From: Pseudomonas paraglycinae
Lineage (GTDB): Bacteria; Pseudomonadota; Gammaproteobacteria; Pseudomonadales; Pseudomonadaceae
Assembly: GCF_021601625.1 (NCBI RefSeq)
Contig: NZ_BQHR01000023.1
Location: 1 to 64,000, forward strand
Length of the DNA stretch: 64,000 nucleotides
Reading direction: 5' to 3'
Part shown: positions 33,452 to 42,472 of the stretch, in pieces
How the letters are laid out: the number at the start of each line of letters is the position of its first letter
Numbering within the stretch: position 1 is the first letter of the stretch
Notes under the pieces: generated by a model
Seen by the model: the letters and a program-made list of their open reading frames with translations, nothing else
What the model was told of the DNA's origin: nothing
The model's database searches: none
Made by a program: the position numbers and the translations under genes

Positions 33452-34374
33452 TTGGCAGCCCCTTGGTACGGGTGGGTTTCGTGCCAGTGACGCGCGATGT
33501 CGACGCGGCGGCTGAACCACACCTGTTCATGACTTTTAGCGTATTCGATAAAGCGCTTGAGCGAAGCCAGACGCGCCGGACGGCCCACCAGACGGCAGTG
33601 CAGACCGATCGACAACATCTTCGGTGCTTCGGCGCCTTCGGCATAAAGCACGTCGAACGCATCTTTGAGGTATTCGAAGAAATCGTCGCCCTTGTTGAAA
33701 CCCTGGACCTGGGTGAAGCGCATGTCGTTGGTGTCCAGGGTGTACGGGATCACCAGGTGCGGCTTGCCGGTCGGGTTGTTCGGTTCCCAGTAGGGCAGGT
33801 CGTCGTCATAGGTGTCGCAGTCGTAGAGGAAACCGCCTTCTTCCATCACCAGGCGACGGGTGTTCGGGCCAGTGCGACCGGTGTACCAGCCCAGTGGGCG
33901 CTCGCCGGTGAGTTCGGTGAGGATGCGGATCGCTTCGAGCATGTGCTCGCGTTCCTGCGCTTCGTCCATGTACTGGTAGTCGATCCAGCGGTAGCCGTGG
34001 CTGCAGATCTCGTGACCGGCCTCGACCATCGCGCGGATCACGTCCGGGTGACGCTGGGCGGCCATGGCCACGGCGAAGATGGTCAGCGGAATGTCGAATT
34101 CCTTGAACAGTTTCAGGATCCGCCAGACGCCGGCACGGCTGCCATACTCGTAAAGCGATTCCATGCTCATGTTGCGCGCGCCTTGCAGAGGCTGAGCAGC
34201 AACCATCTCGGACAGGAAGGCTTCGGATTCTTTGTCGCCGTGCAGAATGTTGCGCTCGCCGCCTTCTTCGTAATTGAGTACGAACGACAGGGCGATCCGG
34301 GCATTGCCCGGCCAGTGTGGGTGAGGAGGGTTACTGCCGTAACCGATCAGGTCGCGTGGGTAGTCAGCGCTCAC
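33448..34374 (-). CDS. puuE: Allantoinase PuuE (polysaccharide-deacetylase fold)
   Basis: This 308-residue cofactor-light allantoinase converts allantoin to allantoate. It belongs to the carbohydrate esterase 4/NodB superfamily, not the amidohydrolase AllB type. SADYPRDLIGYGSNPPHPHWPGNARIAL, HEICSHGYRWIDY and GWYTGRTGPNTR are diagnostic. It is the first gene of the minus-strand urate operon and divergent from hydroxyisourate hydrolase. Confidence 0.95.
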   Translation of the reverse strand: MSADYPRDLIGYGSNPPHPHWPGNARIALSFVLNYEEGGERNILHGDKESEAFLSEMVAAQPLQGARNMSMESLYEYGSRAGVWRILKLFKEFDIPLTIFAVAMAAQRHPDVIRAMVEAGHEICSHGYRWIDYQYMDEAQEREHMLEAIRILTELTGERPLGWYTGRTGPNTRRLVMEEGGFLYDCDTYDDDLPYWEPNNPTGKPHLVIPYTLDTNDMRFTQVQGFNKGDDFFEYLKDAFDVLYAEGAEAPKMLSIGLHCRLVGRPARLASLKRFIEYAKSHEQVWFSRRVDIARHWHETHPYQGAAK

Positions 34375-34457
34375 TGCAGTCTTCCTTCTTATTCGTTGAC
34401 AGATTGTGTGGCGCCCTGAAGTTTGAATGGCAGGCTGGCGTCACAGCGATGGGCTGA

Positions 34458-34467
34458 TTGTATACAA
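34458..34467. promoter_or_regulatory. Candidate purine-regulator operator upstream of puuE
   Basis: TTGTATACAA, a perfect 10-bp palindrome 84 bases upstream of the puuE ATG. It is of the type bound by FadR-like GntR regulators (consensus TNGTNNNACNA). Confidence 0.5.
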
Positions 34468-34662
34468 CTTTATTCTCAATTTGTAAGCCTGAATTTTCGC
34501 ATTTTTCACCGGCTGTCATCTTTGCTGTTAATGGCGTGAACCTGCAAGAAACCTGCCTGACCAGTCAGCTAATGGATTGGGGGTTCAATGAATGCGAGGT
34601 TATGGGGCAAATTACCGGGAAATCGAAGGATGGCGGGGGTAGCAGCAAAAATGTCGTTTTTA

Positions 34663-34672
34663 TTGTGTACAA
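34663..34672. promoter_or_regulatory. Candidate purine-regulator operator upstream of hydroxyisourate hydrolase
   Basis: TTGTGTACAA, matching the puuE site at 9 of 10 positions and identical to the site at 44670-44679. It lies 131 bases upstream of the gene start. Confidence 0.5.
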
Positions 34673-34803
34673 TTTTTTTGAAAAATGTCTTAATCAATCG
34701 CTCGCCGCAGCTTTTCGTGCTCCGAAACGGTGCGGTCTCCTTTTCAACTGACTTCGGGAGGCGCGAAGTCTGACTGCTCCACGCAGGCAGGCGCGCAGAA
34801 TCA

Positions 34804-35157
34804 ATGGGACGTTTGACAACACACGTTTTGGACGCTGCACACGGTTGCCCTGGCAGCTCGATCAAGGTCGAGCTGTACCGCGTTGAAGGTTCGCACCTGG
34901 AATTGGTCGCCAGTGCGCTTACCAACAGCGATGGCCGGGTCGATGCGCCACTGCTGCAAGGCGATGACTATCGTACCGGTGTCTATCAGGTTCAGTTCCA
35001 CGCCGGCGATTACTACCGCGCCCGTGGCGTCCAGTTGCCGGAGCCGGCATTCCTGGACGTGGTCGTGCTGCGGTTCGGCATCTCTGCCGAACAGGATCAC
35101 TACCACGTACCGTTGCTGATTTCGCCTTACAGCTATTCCACCTATCGGGGCAGCTGA
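34804..35157 (+). CDS. hiuH: 5-hydroxyisourate hydrolase (transthyretin-like)
   Basis: This 117-residue homotetrameric enzyme hydrolyses 5-hydroxyisourate to OHCU, the step between PuuD and UraD. It starts MGRLTTHVLDAAHGCPGSSI and ends with the invariant C-terminal YRGS, both hallmarks of the family, with the catalytic His near the start and Arg about 47. It has no signal peptide. It is transcribed divergently from the rest of the pathway and ends in its own terminator. Confidence 0.95.
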   Translation: MGRLTTHVLDAAHGCPGSSIKVELYRVEGSHLELVASALTNSDGRVDAPLLQGDDYRTGVYQVQFHAGDYYRARGVQLPEPAFLDVVVLRFGISAEQDHYHVPLLISPYSYSTYRGS

Positions 35158-35212
35158 CCCCCAAGCAGCTGCCCCTGCCGGGAAGCGACTGCGCATATAG
35201 CTTCTTTGGTCT

Positions 35213-35242
35213 TTCGCCCGCTCACACTGCGGGCTTTTTTTC
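35213..35242 (+). terminator. Terminator of hydroxyisourate hydrolase
   Basis: GCCCGC and GCGGGC form a stem around TCACACT, followed by seven T. It also lies close to the end of the convergent unknown gene at 35266. Confidence 0.85.
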
Positions 35243-35265
35243 GTCTGTCATTCAGCAATCTGCGA

Positions 35266-36801
35266 TCACAGCCGTGGGTGCCCGTCGCGCACGATAAACA
35301 CTGTGTCGTCAGCGTTTGCAAGCGTCTGCGGGCCGCCCCTGAGCCAGACGACTTTGTTTCTGGCATTTGCTGCGATCACCGCTGCCGCCGCCGGTGCGCC
35401 CACCTGAATATGCAGGCGCAAGCTGGCGCTGTTCTGATCGACATTCAGAGTCTGGTTGATCTTGCGGCCCCGGATGCGATGCAGGCTGATGAAGAATACA
35501 TAGTCATGCCCGGTGCGCTTGAACACCAATGCCGGATACGAGTTGGAAGGGCTAGGATCGAACACGGCGTAACCGTTACGGGTCAGCAGCGTCGCCATGA
35601 AGCGTTTGAGATCCACCGCCGATTGGGTATTGGTCGAATACAGCCATTCCTGGCGAAACAGCGCCGGATCGAAATCCAGTCGCTGCAGCGGACCACCCGA
35701 TTCCGGCGTCGGTAGTTCGATCACACGGATCGTTCCAGCGCCCGACGTTGGCAGGATCGGCAACATCAGCAACGGATCCGCCAATTGCGGGCGTGGAGTG
35801 TCGTTTCCGGTTTCCCAGTCGTTGAAGGTTTGTCGCAGCAAGGTCAGTCCCGAACCGGTGGCGGTATTGGTTCCGTTTGCCAGCACAAACTGGTGAAACG
35901 CGACATTCTCCTGCGAACTCGCGGACAACTCGGGAAAGTATCGAGCGACGTAATTCGTCAATGGACGATCGAATGGCAACGTCGGATCGATTTGCCAATG
36001 ATGGGCAGGCGGAACCTGAATGGCGCCTCGCGGCTGTTGCTGCGGGTCCAGTCGGAGTGTGCGCTCCAGCAGGTCGAAGTCGTAGATCAGGTGACTCGGG
36101 TTCTTGATATAGACGATCGGATCTCTCGCATCGCCTGGCGGAATGACTTTGTACTGGATACCGTCGACGCGAATGTCACCCGGGGTGGCATGTTGCGGGT
36201 CGATGCCCCAATCGCTCCACGGCGTCTCTTCCAGGCGAGAGCGTTTTGACGGTACGGCTGACGGTTCATCATCCGGCAATCGGTGGCGTGTGATGGTCAG
36301 CCTGGAAGTATCTGGCGCGGTTTCCACGGGAACCGGGCGCCACATCAGCGTCCCTTCAACCCGCTCCAGCAACGGACCGGACGCGAAGAGTTCGTTCGAT
36401 AAACGAGCTCTTACTCCATCCTGTGCATCGGGGTCGATCAGCACGGTGCCACCCTCGACAAGATCGACATAGGCATAGCGTCCGGCGGAACGAATGCCGC
36501 TCGGCAAGTCGGGAGGCGGCAACCTGTTGACCAGCCCGGGTGCAAGAAAATAACTGCCGATCGGCCTTTGCGCGGTGCTGGCCCTGACCTGTGTCTCGGC
36601 AGGAAGATCGTAGATTTCGATCATCTGACGGCGAGTCACGGGCGGCGCAGGCAATTGCCAGGCCGGATGCGTGAGGGTTGGGTCGATCAAGGTGTCGGGC
36701 GTCAGGCGTGGGGGGACTGGAATGTCCGGCGTGGTGTCTCGCACGACAGGCGTGGAGTCCGGTGTATCCGTTTTCGGTCGGGTGGGGCGTTTGGGGCTCA
36801 T
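35266..36801 (-). CDS. Unknown protein A, paralogue of protein B (RTX-associated cluster)
   Basis: A 511-residue protein I do not recognise. Residues 1-60 are Pro/Thr-rich and look disordered. A conserved block follows: RYAYVDLVEGGTVLIDP (about 105-122), the basic PSKRSRLEET (about 178), DGIQYKVIPPGD...IVYIKNPSHL (about 205-235), and LPFDRPLTNYVARYF (about 275). The end contains LADPLLMLPILP and LQRLDFDPALFRQEW. Each block recurs in protein B in the same order, so the two are tandem paralogues. There is no signal peptide, no membrane segment and no catalytic motif I can name. It ends 6 bases after protein B's neighbour starts, with an operon-like gap of 6 bases. Confidence 0.7.
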   Translation of the reverse strand: MSPKRPTRPKTDTPDSTPVVRDTTPDIPVPPRLTPDTLIDPTLTHPAWQLPAPPVTRRQMIEIYDLPAETQVRASTAQRPIGSYFLAPGLVNRLPPPDLPSGIRSAGRYAYVDLVEGGTVLIDPDAQDGVRARLSNELFASGPLLERVEGTLMWRPVPVETAPDTSRLTITRHRLPDDEPSAVPSKRSRLEETPWSDWGIDPQHATPGDIRVDGIQYKVIPPGDARDPIVYIKNPSHLIYDFDLLERTLRLDPQQQPRGAIQVPPAHHWQIDPTLPFDRPLTNYVARYFPELSASSQENVAFHQFVLANGTNTATGSGLTLLRQTFNDWETGNDTPRPQLADPLLMLPILPTSGAGTIRVIELPTPESGGPLQRLDFDPALFRQEWLYSTNTQSAVDLKRFMATLLTRNGYAVFDPSPSNSYPALVFKRTGHDYVFFISLHRIRGRKINQTLNVDQNSASLRLHIQVGAPAAAAVIAANARNKVVWLRGGPQTLANADDTVFIVRDGHPRL

Positions 36802-36807
36802 TGATGA

Positions 36808-38418
36808 TCAGCCTTCGCGAAGAATGAAGAGGGTGGGTTGGTCCGGACTCGGTCGTTGAATGCCGCCCACCAGATAGTTGATTTTGTCTTGTGCCAGCAG
36901 GGTGTTCAGCCGTTGCCGTCCGGTTTCGTCGAGTGTCATCAGCGCTGCCGAACTGGTCAGTTCGGAACCCGGTCGGGTGTATCGGGGGATGAAGTCGGAG
37001 GAGACGAGCGGGAGCTTCAGTACGAAAAGCGAGTCCAGGCCTTCCCGACGGAAAACCAGCGAGTTTTCCAGCAGCAGGGGATCTGGCGGACTGACCGTGT
37101 AGCCGCTCTTGACCAGAATTTTGTAGAAGAGCTTTTGCAAGCTCGCAGCCCCCGGTTCAGCCGTATATTCATTCCATTGCTGCGAAAATTTCTGCGGATC
37201 AATATCGACTCGCTGCAGGCTCGGCCCGCTTATCGGGGGCAGTACGATCCCTCCCCCGAAAGTGCCGTCATCGATGATGGGCTGGATCGGCAGCAACATC
37301 AGCGGATCTGCGAGCTGTCGGTGGGCGGGGATGGTCCTGTTTTCCCAGTAACGGAACGTCTGGCTCAGTGCCTGCAATCCCTCACCATTGATCACTTCGG
37401 CGCCACGTGACGCGCTGAACATGGCCTTGGCCACGGCCCTGGCGGATTGCCCGGACAAGTACTCGAAGGTATCGGCGACGTATTGCGTCAGCGGTTTTTC
37501 GAATGGCAGGTGATCGTCTGCAACGACCCACCGGTTGTCCGGGGCACGGGCTGCCCAGCGCGGTTGCAGCGTGCGATTGTCTACGAGCATCTGTTCGAAA
37601 GCTTCGAAGCGTTCCGGGTTGAAGCGCGGGTGCTTGATGCAGACGATGGGAGTATTGGAGCGAACGATCTGCGACACGATCGGGTAGTGCAGCCCATCTA
37701 CTTCAACCGATTGACCGCTGGTGGGTTTTGTCGGTTGACCCCAGCTTCGCCATGGCTTGCTGGACAGGTCCAGTGGTTGCTGGATGGTTGTCGAAGCCTT
37801 GTCGGCGAACGGGTCCGGATCGGTCGACGCGTCATCCTCATTCAGTCGCGGGCGTTTGCTCGGACCGGCTTGCTCGTCCGGCTCGTCGACATGCGGGCGA
37901 CGTGCCGCGATGGCTTGGCGTTTTTGCCACAGATTCGTGCCATGGATCCGCTCGACTTGAAAACCGGATGGCGTCAACTCGCTGGCCGAGGTCAGTTGAT
38001 AGCGGCCGTCAGGGTGTTGATGAACCATGGCAGTGCCTTCGCGCATGTCGACATAGGTTCGTTCACGACCGTCACGGCGAATGCCTTGCGGTGAGTCTGC
38101 TGCCGGGGTCAGCCTGAGGGCCAGATGAACGGGAATGAACACGGGTGATGTCGGCCTCGCCGAGGCGTCAGGTGCAATGACTGACCCGTGTGGATGCTGG
38201 CGGGTCAGCATCTCGCTGACCTCGACCGAGGGCTGTTTGCCCCCGCCATGGTCTGCCGTGTGTTGCGATGAATGTCCGGCGAACGTCAGCTCGACGCTTG
38301 GCAAATGCGTGCCGGGGCGAATGTTCGAAACGTGATCGACATTGACAGGAGGCGTGTCTGTCAAGGACCTGGGAGGCGACGAACTCGCGGGAGGAATCTG
38401 CTTGGGTGGCTTGGCCAT
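36808..38418 (-). CDS. Unknown protein B, paralogue of protein A (RTX-associated cluster)
   Basis: A 536-residue protein of unknown function. It shares with protein A: a proline-rich N-terminus; RTYVDMREGTAMVHQ (about 110); a basic cluster GPSKRPRLNEDD (about 180-191); DGLHYPIVSQ...IVCIKHPRF; LPFEKPLTQYVADTFEYLSG; GLQALSQTFRYWEN; and LADPLMLLPIQP, LQRVDIDPQKFSQQW. The KRPRLN motif resembles a short nuclear-localisation signal (inference). It starts 172 bases downstream of the 1227-residue RTX-like gene on the same strand and is followed by protein A after 6 bases. A role as secreted effector or accessory protein of the RTX-like gene is speculation from the layout. Confidence 0.7.
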   Translation of the reverse strand: MAKPPKQIPPASSSPPRSLTDTPPVNVDHVSNIRPGTHLPSVELTFAGHSSQHTADHGGGKQPSVEVSEMLTRQHPHGSVIAPDASARPTSPVFIPVHLALRLTPAADSPQGIRRDGRERTYVDMREGTAMVHQHPDGRYQLTSASELTPSGFQVERIHGTNLWQKRQAIAARRPHVDEPDEQAGPSKRPRLNEDDASTDPDPFADKASTTIQQPLDLSSKPWRSWGQPTKPTSGQSVEVDGLHYPIVSQIVRSNTPIVCIKHPRFNPERFEAFEQMLVDNRTLQPRWAARAPDNRWVVADDHLPFEKPLTQYVADTFEYLSGQSARAVAKAMFSASRGAEVINGEGLQALSQTFRYWENRTIPAHRQLADPLMLLPIQPIIDDGTFGGGIVLPPISGPSLQRVDIDPQKFSQQWNEYTAEPGAASLQKLFYKILVKSGYTVSPPDPLLLENSLVFRREGLDSLFVLKLPLVSSDFIPRYTRPGSELTSSAALMTLDETGRQRLNTLLAQDKINYLVGGIQRPSPDQPTLFILREG

Positions 38419-38589
38419 TTGAAGTGCTCCGATGTACGACTGATTCAGCGGTGTAAAGCCATGGAGTGGTGCTGGCTAAAGGGGGCTGAATGATCGTCAA
38501 AGCAGGCTTCTGGCGTGTGGTACATATATCAATTGGCGCAAGCGACTGATGCAAAGCATTTCCAGCGGAGTCCGTGACTCCCGAGGGCG

Positions 38590-41500
38590 TCAGTTGTAGT
38601 GCGATTGTCCGGATAAAAGCCAGGCGAGGTGTTTCGCCTGTTCCAGTTTTGCCGGGTAATCCAGCGAGAGATCGCCCATCAGCCTGACGCAATGTTCGCG
38701 CAGGACTCTCAAGGCGTGGTCGCCCAGCGGGGGAGAGTAAGCGAGGCCGATCTGTGCCACTTCTTCGAACAGTTTCAGTTGGTGGGTGCAGTGGTTGGTT
38801 GTCTGCAGATCCTGGCGGTCAATGGTGCGGGACTTGTCTGTGTCGAGCATCCATTTGCGCTGTGTCAGGTGATACCGCAGTGCACCGAGGCTGCCATCTT
38901 TCATGACCATGTTGCGTACAAGTATGTGGTCTTCCGGATGTTGCTTCAGCCCGGCAGGCAAGGGAGTCGAAACGTCGGTTGCCGGTACCAGGAACCGTGC
39001 GTCTATCGCTTCGATATAGACCGCCTCGAAAATCAGATCGACCGCCCAGACAATGCCCTGCGCGGTTATCACGCGAACCTGGTCGATCAGGTCGCCCGTG
39101 TTCTGGTATTGCGGCAGATAGATGATCGTCTGGCCGATCTGCAACTGGTTGTCGATGAGCCTGATCTCCACCTCGCCCAGGCTGGAGGCGTCGAATTCCC
39201 AGGTCGAGGAAAAGGCCAGTTGCTGGCTCGCGGTCGCCAATGCGCCTGGCGTGGAAATGCGCAACGACATGCCGGGGTTGAGGTGGACGAGGTACTTCGA
39301 ACCTTCACCGGTGAGGCTTTCCACGGCAGTCTGTTGCGCAGCCGGTTTGAGCATGACGCACTTCTCCCCGCTACCTAGCGCATGTGTCTGGTTGTCGAGC
39401 GGTTGCAGGTATTGATGCGTTCCCGCTCTGGGGGAAAGTGGCAGAGGCACGTTGCTGGTCCAATGCATCGGGCCGCTTATTTCAAACGTGTCGTTCAAAA
39501 AATGACTGTCGGTGACAGGGGGTTGGATAAGTCGATAAGACGCGCCGTCGTTCATGATCAGAATGAACGAGTGGTTGGTTGCCAGCTCGGGGGCCTTCAA
39601 CCGGGGCTTGAGATCGCGCATGCCGGACACGGTCGAAGAGGCAAGATTTTTGATCGATAGCTGTTTGCTGCCGAAATGCAGGGTCAGCCCGCATTCCTTG
39701 TACATGATGTAGTTGAAATGAGTTCCGCGCATGAGGTCGGCGTTGTAATAAGCCTCGACGTGAGTCAGTTCTGTGCTGGCACAATCGATGTGCAGCGTAG
39801 TGACCCCTGTATTACCGGGCGTTGTTACCTGGAAAACCGTCTGGATATTGTTGCGTGACAGCCAGTAGCTCGAACTTCTGTCGTTGGGGACGGTGAGCTG
39901 CTTATCAAACACAATGACCGGAAGCTGGCGTGTTCCCTGTCGCAGGATCACCACTTCCACATCGACCGCTAGCGGCGTTTCTATGCTGGCTGGAAGTTCC
40001 GGCACGAGATGAAATCCATCTTTGCTGATGAAGGTCAGTTTTCCATTCTGTAGCAATCGTTTGTCCCCGGTTTGCTGGTAGACATTCTTGATCCGGACAA
40101 TTTTCTTGCTGGTATCGTCGAATTCGAATCCTGACGTGATGACCAGTTCCCGTTTTTCAATCTTCCAGCTTTCGATCAGCTCGCAGGGCCAGTCCAGCGC
40201 AATGATGCTTTCATCTGCGCCGTCTTCAATAATCGATACCATGCCGGGGACGTGAGCGATTGCGTAGGCATCCTTGCCTTTGCCGCCATTGGCCGATACG
40301 TAACTGCCGAGTAAATAAATCTGGTCCTCGCCGGGGCCTGCATCAATCTCGTCGCGACCACGGGACTTGATGATGTTCGGACCGTCACTGCCGATGACTT
40401 CATTGGTTGCACCGGCCAGCGTTTCGACGTTTTCGATACTTTGCAGATGACTGTGCAGCCTGTAGGCCTGCTCTTTTGGAGTGAGCGGCTTGACCAGCAG
40501 CGACATCTCGCCCTTATGCAAATCAACTCGAAATCCGTAACGATCTTCGTTGGTTTGCGGAAAGTGCCCCGCCAGTTTCAGCGTGTCGTTACCTGCATCA
40601 CCTTGCAATTCGGAAATCAGTGTTTCTTGCGTGCCGGTTTTCAGCAGGTCGGCAGCGCCCTCGAAGATGAACTCGTCGGCTTTCTCGCCACCGTTCAGGG
40701 ATTTATGGCCGGCACCGTAATAGAACCTGTTCGGTTTTTTCTTTACCCCCAGAATCGTGTCGTTACCGCCACCGATAAACCATAGGATGTCTTTGTCGTC
40801 GGCAGAAGTTCCAAACACTGCCCCGGGTGTGCCTTGGGTGACGCCTGCATGTGCGTCGATGTTGTCGTTGTTATCGCTGATTCGTGGACGCTTGATGGTT
40901 TTGTACTTCGGGTTTTCCGGGGTCCACTCATAAGTCGCGACCTGGAGTGATTCGACTTCCACCCGGAAACTGCCATTGATGATGGCTTCGGTCTGATCCT
41001 TGAGTGTTTCGTCCAGCAACTTGCGAGCGGTGGTTTGAAGTTGTTGTGAATGTCGGGCAGCCGATCTGGCAATGAGGTGACGATCTTCAATGCTTTCATC
41101 CGGGCTGATGCCCCAGAAAGCGAACCAGCCGGTACGCAGACGCTCTTCGGTGGTCAGCGTGATGTAATCGTCAATGTCATCGACTACATTGATTGCCGCC
41201 CAGACTCGCGATCCCGCGACCAGCAGCAAACCCGCGACCAGCCCGATCGGGCCGGCCGAGGAAAATCCGGCCAGGGCCGCGGCGCCGAGCAGCACGGTCA
41301 TGGTTGCGCTGGTGACGCTCAGCCCGGCATTCACATAATTATTGATCGACTCTTTCCCGGTTGTCCTGGCTGCCGCTTTGAAACCATCCACTGCAGAAAT
41401 GACATCGAACGGCAGCGTCAGGGCACCGCCGATCAAGCCACCGCCGCGACCCAGCTTGAGGGCGAAACTGGTTTTGGCAAATCCCTTGTAGGCACTCTCG

Positions 41501-42273
41501 CTGGCTTTGAGCATTTGTGTGGCTTTGCGGGCGACGGCCAGATCGATCGCTATCGAAGCGACATCGGCGGTGAACGCCGAGCTGTTGAACACAATGCCAT
41601 ACGAATCCTTGTCTCTGATCGCATCCTGCAGACCGCGAAGACCACTGTAGATACCGAACGCCTGAAGTCCGATACCGGTGCTGGCCATGGTTCGGCTGCT
41701 TGAGCGTTTGACCCAGTTGGGAAGTGGCTCCTCGATATGGGCATGGCGGATATTGAGTCTCTGCGCCGAGTTCAGAAGTTGTTTCAGCTTGGCCTGATAA
41801 GCACCTGGATCGGTTTGAGTATCGAGTGGATCAATCAACAAGGGAGGTGCCGTGAGAGGGCGTCGGCTGGCCATTTCGAAGAGCAGGGCCGGCAGTAAAT
41901 AGTCGTCTGCGCCGGTCGTTGTTTTCATCCGCGCTTCAATGGCGACCGGGTCAAATTGCAGGGCGTTGATAAAGCGCTTTCCTGGGGTACGGAAAAACGT
42001 GTTCTTGCCATCCAGGGGTTGCCCGTCGACCGTTGCGCCCAATGTGTCCAGCGCTCTGCGGCTAATGGAGTATTCGCCTATCTGCAGCGGGCCGAAGACT
42101 TGGTCCACGGTTTTAAGCTGCGCTCTTTTGTTTTTGAGCGCAGGAGAGGGCGGGCGGGAATTGTCGTCGTCATAGTCGATCGTTGAAGGTTGCCGTTCAT
42201 TGGCGACAAGTTGCATGTCGGCAATGTCTGCGTCGTTATATTCGATCGAGGACGGGTGAATAAGCGTGGCCAT
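38590..42273 (-). CDS. Large RTX-like protein with hydrophobic helical region, function unknown
   Basis: A 1227-residue protein. Residues about 1-190 have no recognisable domain. Residues about 200-365 hold several hydrophobic, Gly/Ala-rich helices (GLIGGALTLPFDVIS; GLSVTSATMTVLLGAAALAGF; GLVAGLLLVAGSRVW), a pattern seen in pore-forming regions of large toxins. Then come isolated calcium-binding RTX-like turns: GGGNDTILG (about 501), GDAGNDTLKL (about 553), GPGEDQIYLLG (about 645) and NGGKGKDAYAI (about 660). The C-terminal 500 residues look beta-rich, with no domain I can name. There is no signal peptide. Type I secretion would be expected for an RTX protein but no exporter is in the window. 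It heads a same-strand cluster with the paralogues B and A. A toxin role is an inference. Confidence 0.65.
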   Translation of the reverse strand: MATLIHPSSIEYNDADIADMQLVANERQPSTIDYDDDNSRPPSPALKNKRAQLKTVDQVFGPLQIGEYSISRRALDTLGATVDGQPLDGKNTFFRTPGKRFINALQFDPVAIEARMKTTTGADDYLLPALLFEMASRRPLTAPPLLIDPLDTQTDPGAYQAKLKQLLNSAQRLNIRHAHIEEPLPNWVKRSSSRTMASTGIGLQAFGIYSGLRGLQDAIRDKDSYGIVFNSSAFTADVASIAIDLAVARKATQMLKASESAYKGFAKTSFALKLGRGGGLIGGALTLPFDVISAVDGFKAAARTTGKESINNYVNAGLSVTSATMTVLLGAAALAGFSSAGPIGLVAGLLLVAGSRVWAAINVVDDIDDYITLTTEERLRTGWFAFWGISPDESIEDRHLIARSAARHSQQLQTTARKLLDETLKDQTEAIINGSFRVEVESLQVATYEWTPENPKYKTIKRPRISDNNDNIDAHAGVTQGTPGAVFGTSADDKDILWFIGGGNDTILGVKKKPNRFYYGAGHKSLNGGEKADEFIFEGAADLLKTGTQETLISELQGDAGNDTLKLAGHFPQTNEDRYGFRVDLHKGEMSLLVKPLTPKEQAYRLHSHLQSIENVETLAGATNEVIGSDGPNIIKSRGRDEIDAGPGEDQIYLLGSYVSANGGKGKDAYAIAHVPGMVSIIEDGADESIIALDWPCELIESWKIEKRELVITSGFEFDDTSKKIVRIKNVYQQTGDKRLLQNGKLTFISKDGFHLVPELPASIETPLAVDVEVVILRQGTRQLPVIVFDKQLTVPNDRSSSYWLSRNNIQTVFQVTTPGNTGVTTLHIDCASTELTHVEAYYNADLMRGTHFNYIMYKECGLTLHFGSKQLSIKNLASSTVSGMRDLKPRLKAPELATNHSFILIMNDGASYRLIQPPVTDSHFLNDTFEISGPMHWTSNVPLPLSPRAGTHQYLQPLDNQTHALGSGEKCVMLKPAAQQTAVESLTGEGSKYLVHLNPGMSLRISTPGALATASQQLAFSSTWEFDASSLGEVEIRLIDNQLQIGQTIIYLPQYQNTGDLIDQVRVITAQGIVWAVDLIFEAVYIEAIDARFLVPATDVSTPLPAGLKQHPEDHILVRNMVMKDGSLGALRYHLTQRKWMLDTDKSRTIDRQDLQTTNHCTHQLKLFEEVAQIGLAYSPPLGDHALRVLREHCVRLMGDLSLDYPAKLEQAKHLAWLLSGQSHYN

Positions 42274-42388
42274 TTGAACATCCTTGTTCTGAGATGAGGT
42301 TGTGCTGCGCCGTCATCTTAGGAAAAGGGTTCAAACGAAGTACATCGGCGGGGTGTTGCGGTGTGTTGCGTTTTGGAAGCGGAAGTTG

Positions 42389-42429
42389 CTGCCAGTTTCG
42401 ATGCAGGACGTGAGTGTCGAAACTGGCAG
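42389..42429. terminator. Perfect inverted repeat near the lysE end
   Basis: CTGCCAGTTTCGA and TCGAAACTGGCAG are exactly complementary over 13 bp with a 15-base loop. It lies between the stop of the LysE gene and the start of the RTX-like gene. There is no T run, so it may be a terminator of another kind or a protein-binding site. Confidence 0.45.
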
Positions 42430-42472
42430 TCAGATTCAAATCATCTGAGACTCAAAACATTGTCTGCAAGTA

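Larger units (their letters stand above)
34375..34803. other. Divergent regulatory region of the urate genes
   Basis: 429 AT-rich bases with no credible gene, between puuE and the hydroxyisourate hydrolase gene. It contains two matching decamer palindromes, each within about 150 bases of one gene start. No sigma-54 promoter was found. Confidence 0.65.

Noticed and set aside
34530-34546. Sigma-54-like TGGCGTGAACCTGC in the urate divergent promoter
   Set aside because: The spacing between GG and GC is 9 instead of 10 and the -24 element is weak.
38519-38530. GGTACATATAT shared between the region upstream of protein B and the pyocin leader (13912)
   Set aside because: An 11-base match between two places in 64 kb is expected by chance, and the pyocin copy is palindromic while the other is not.
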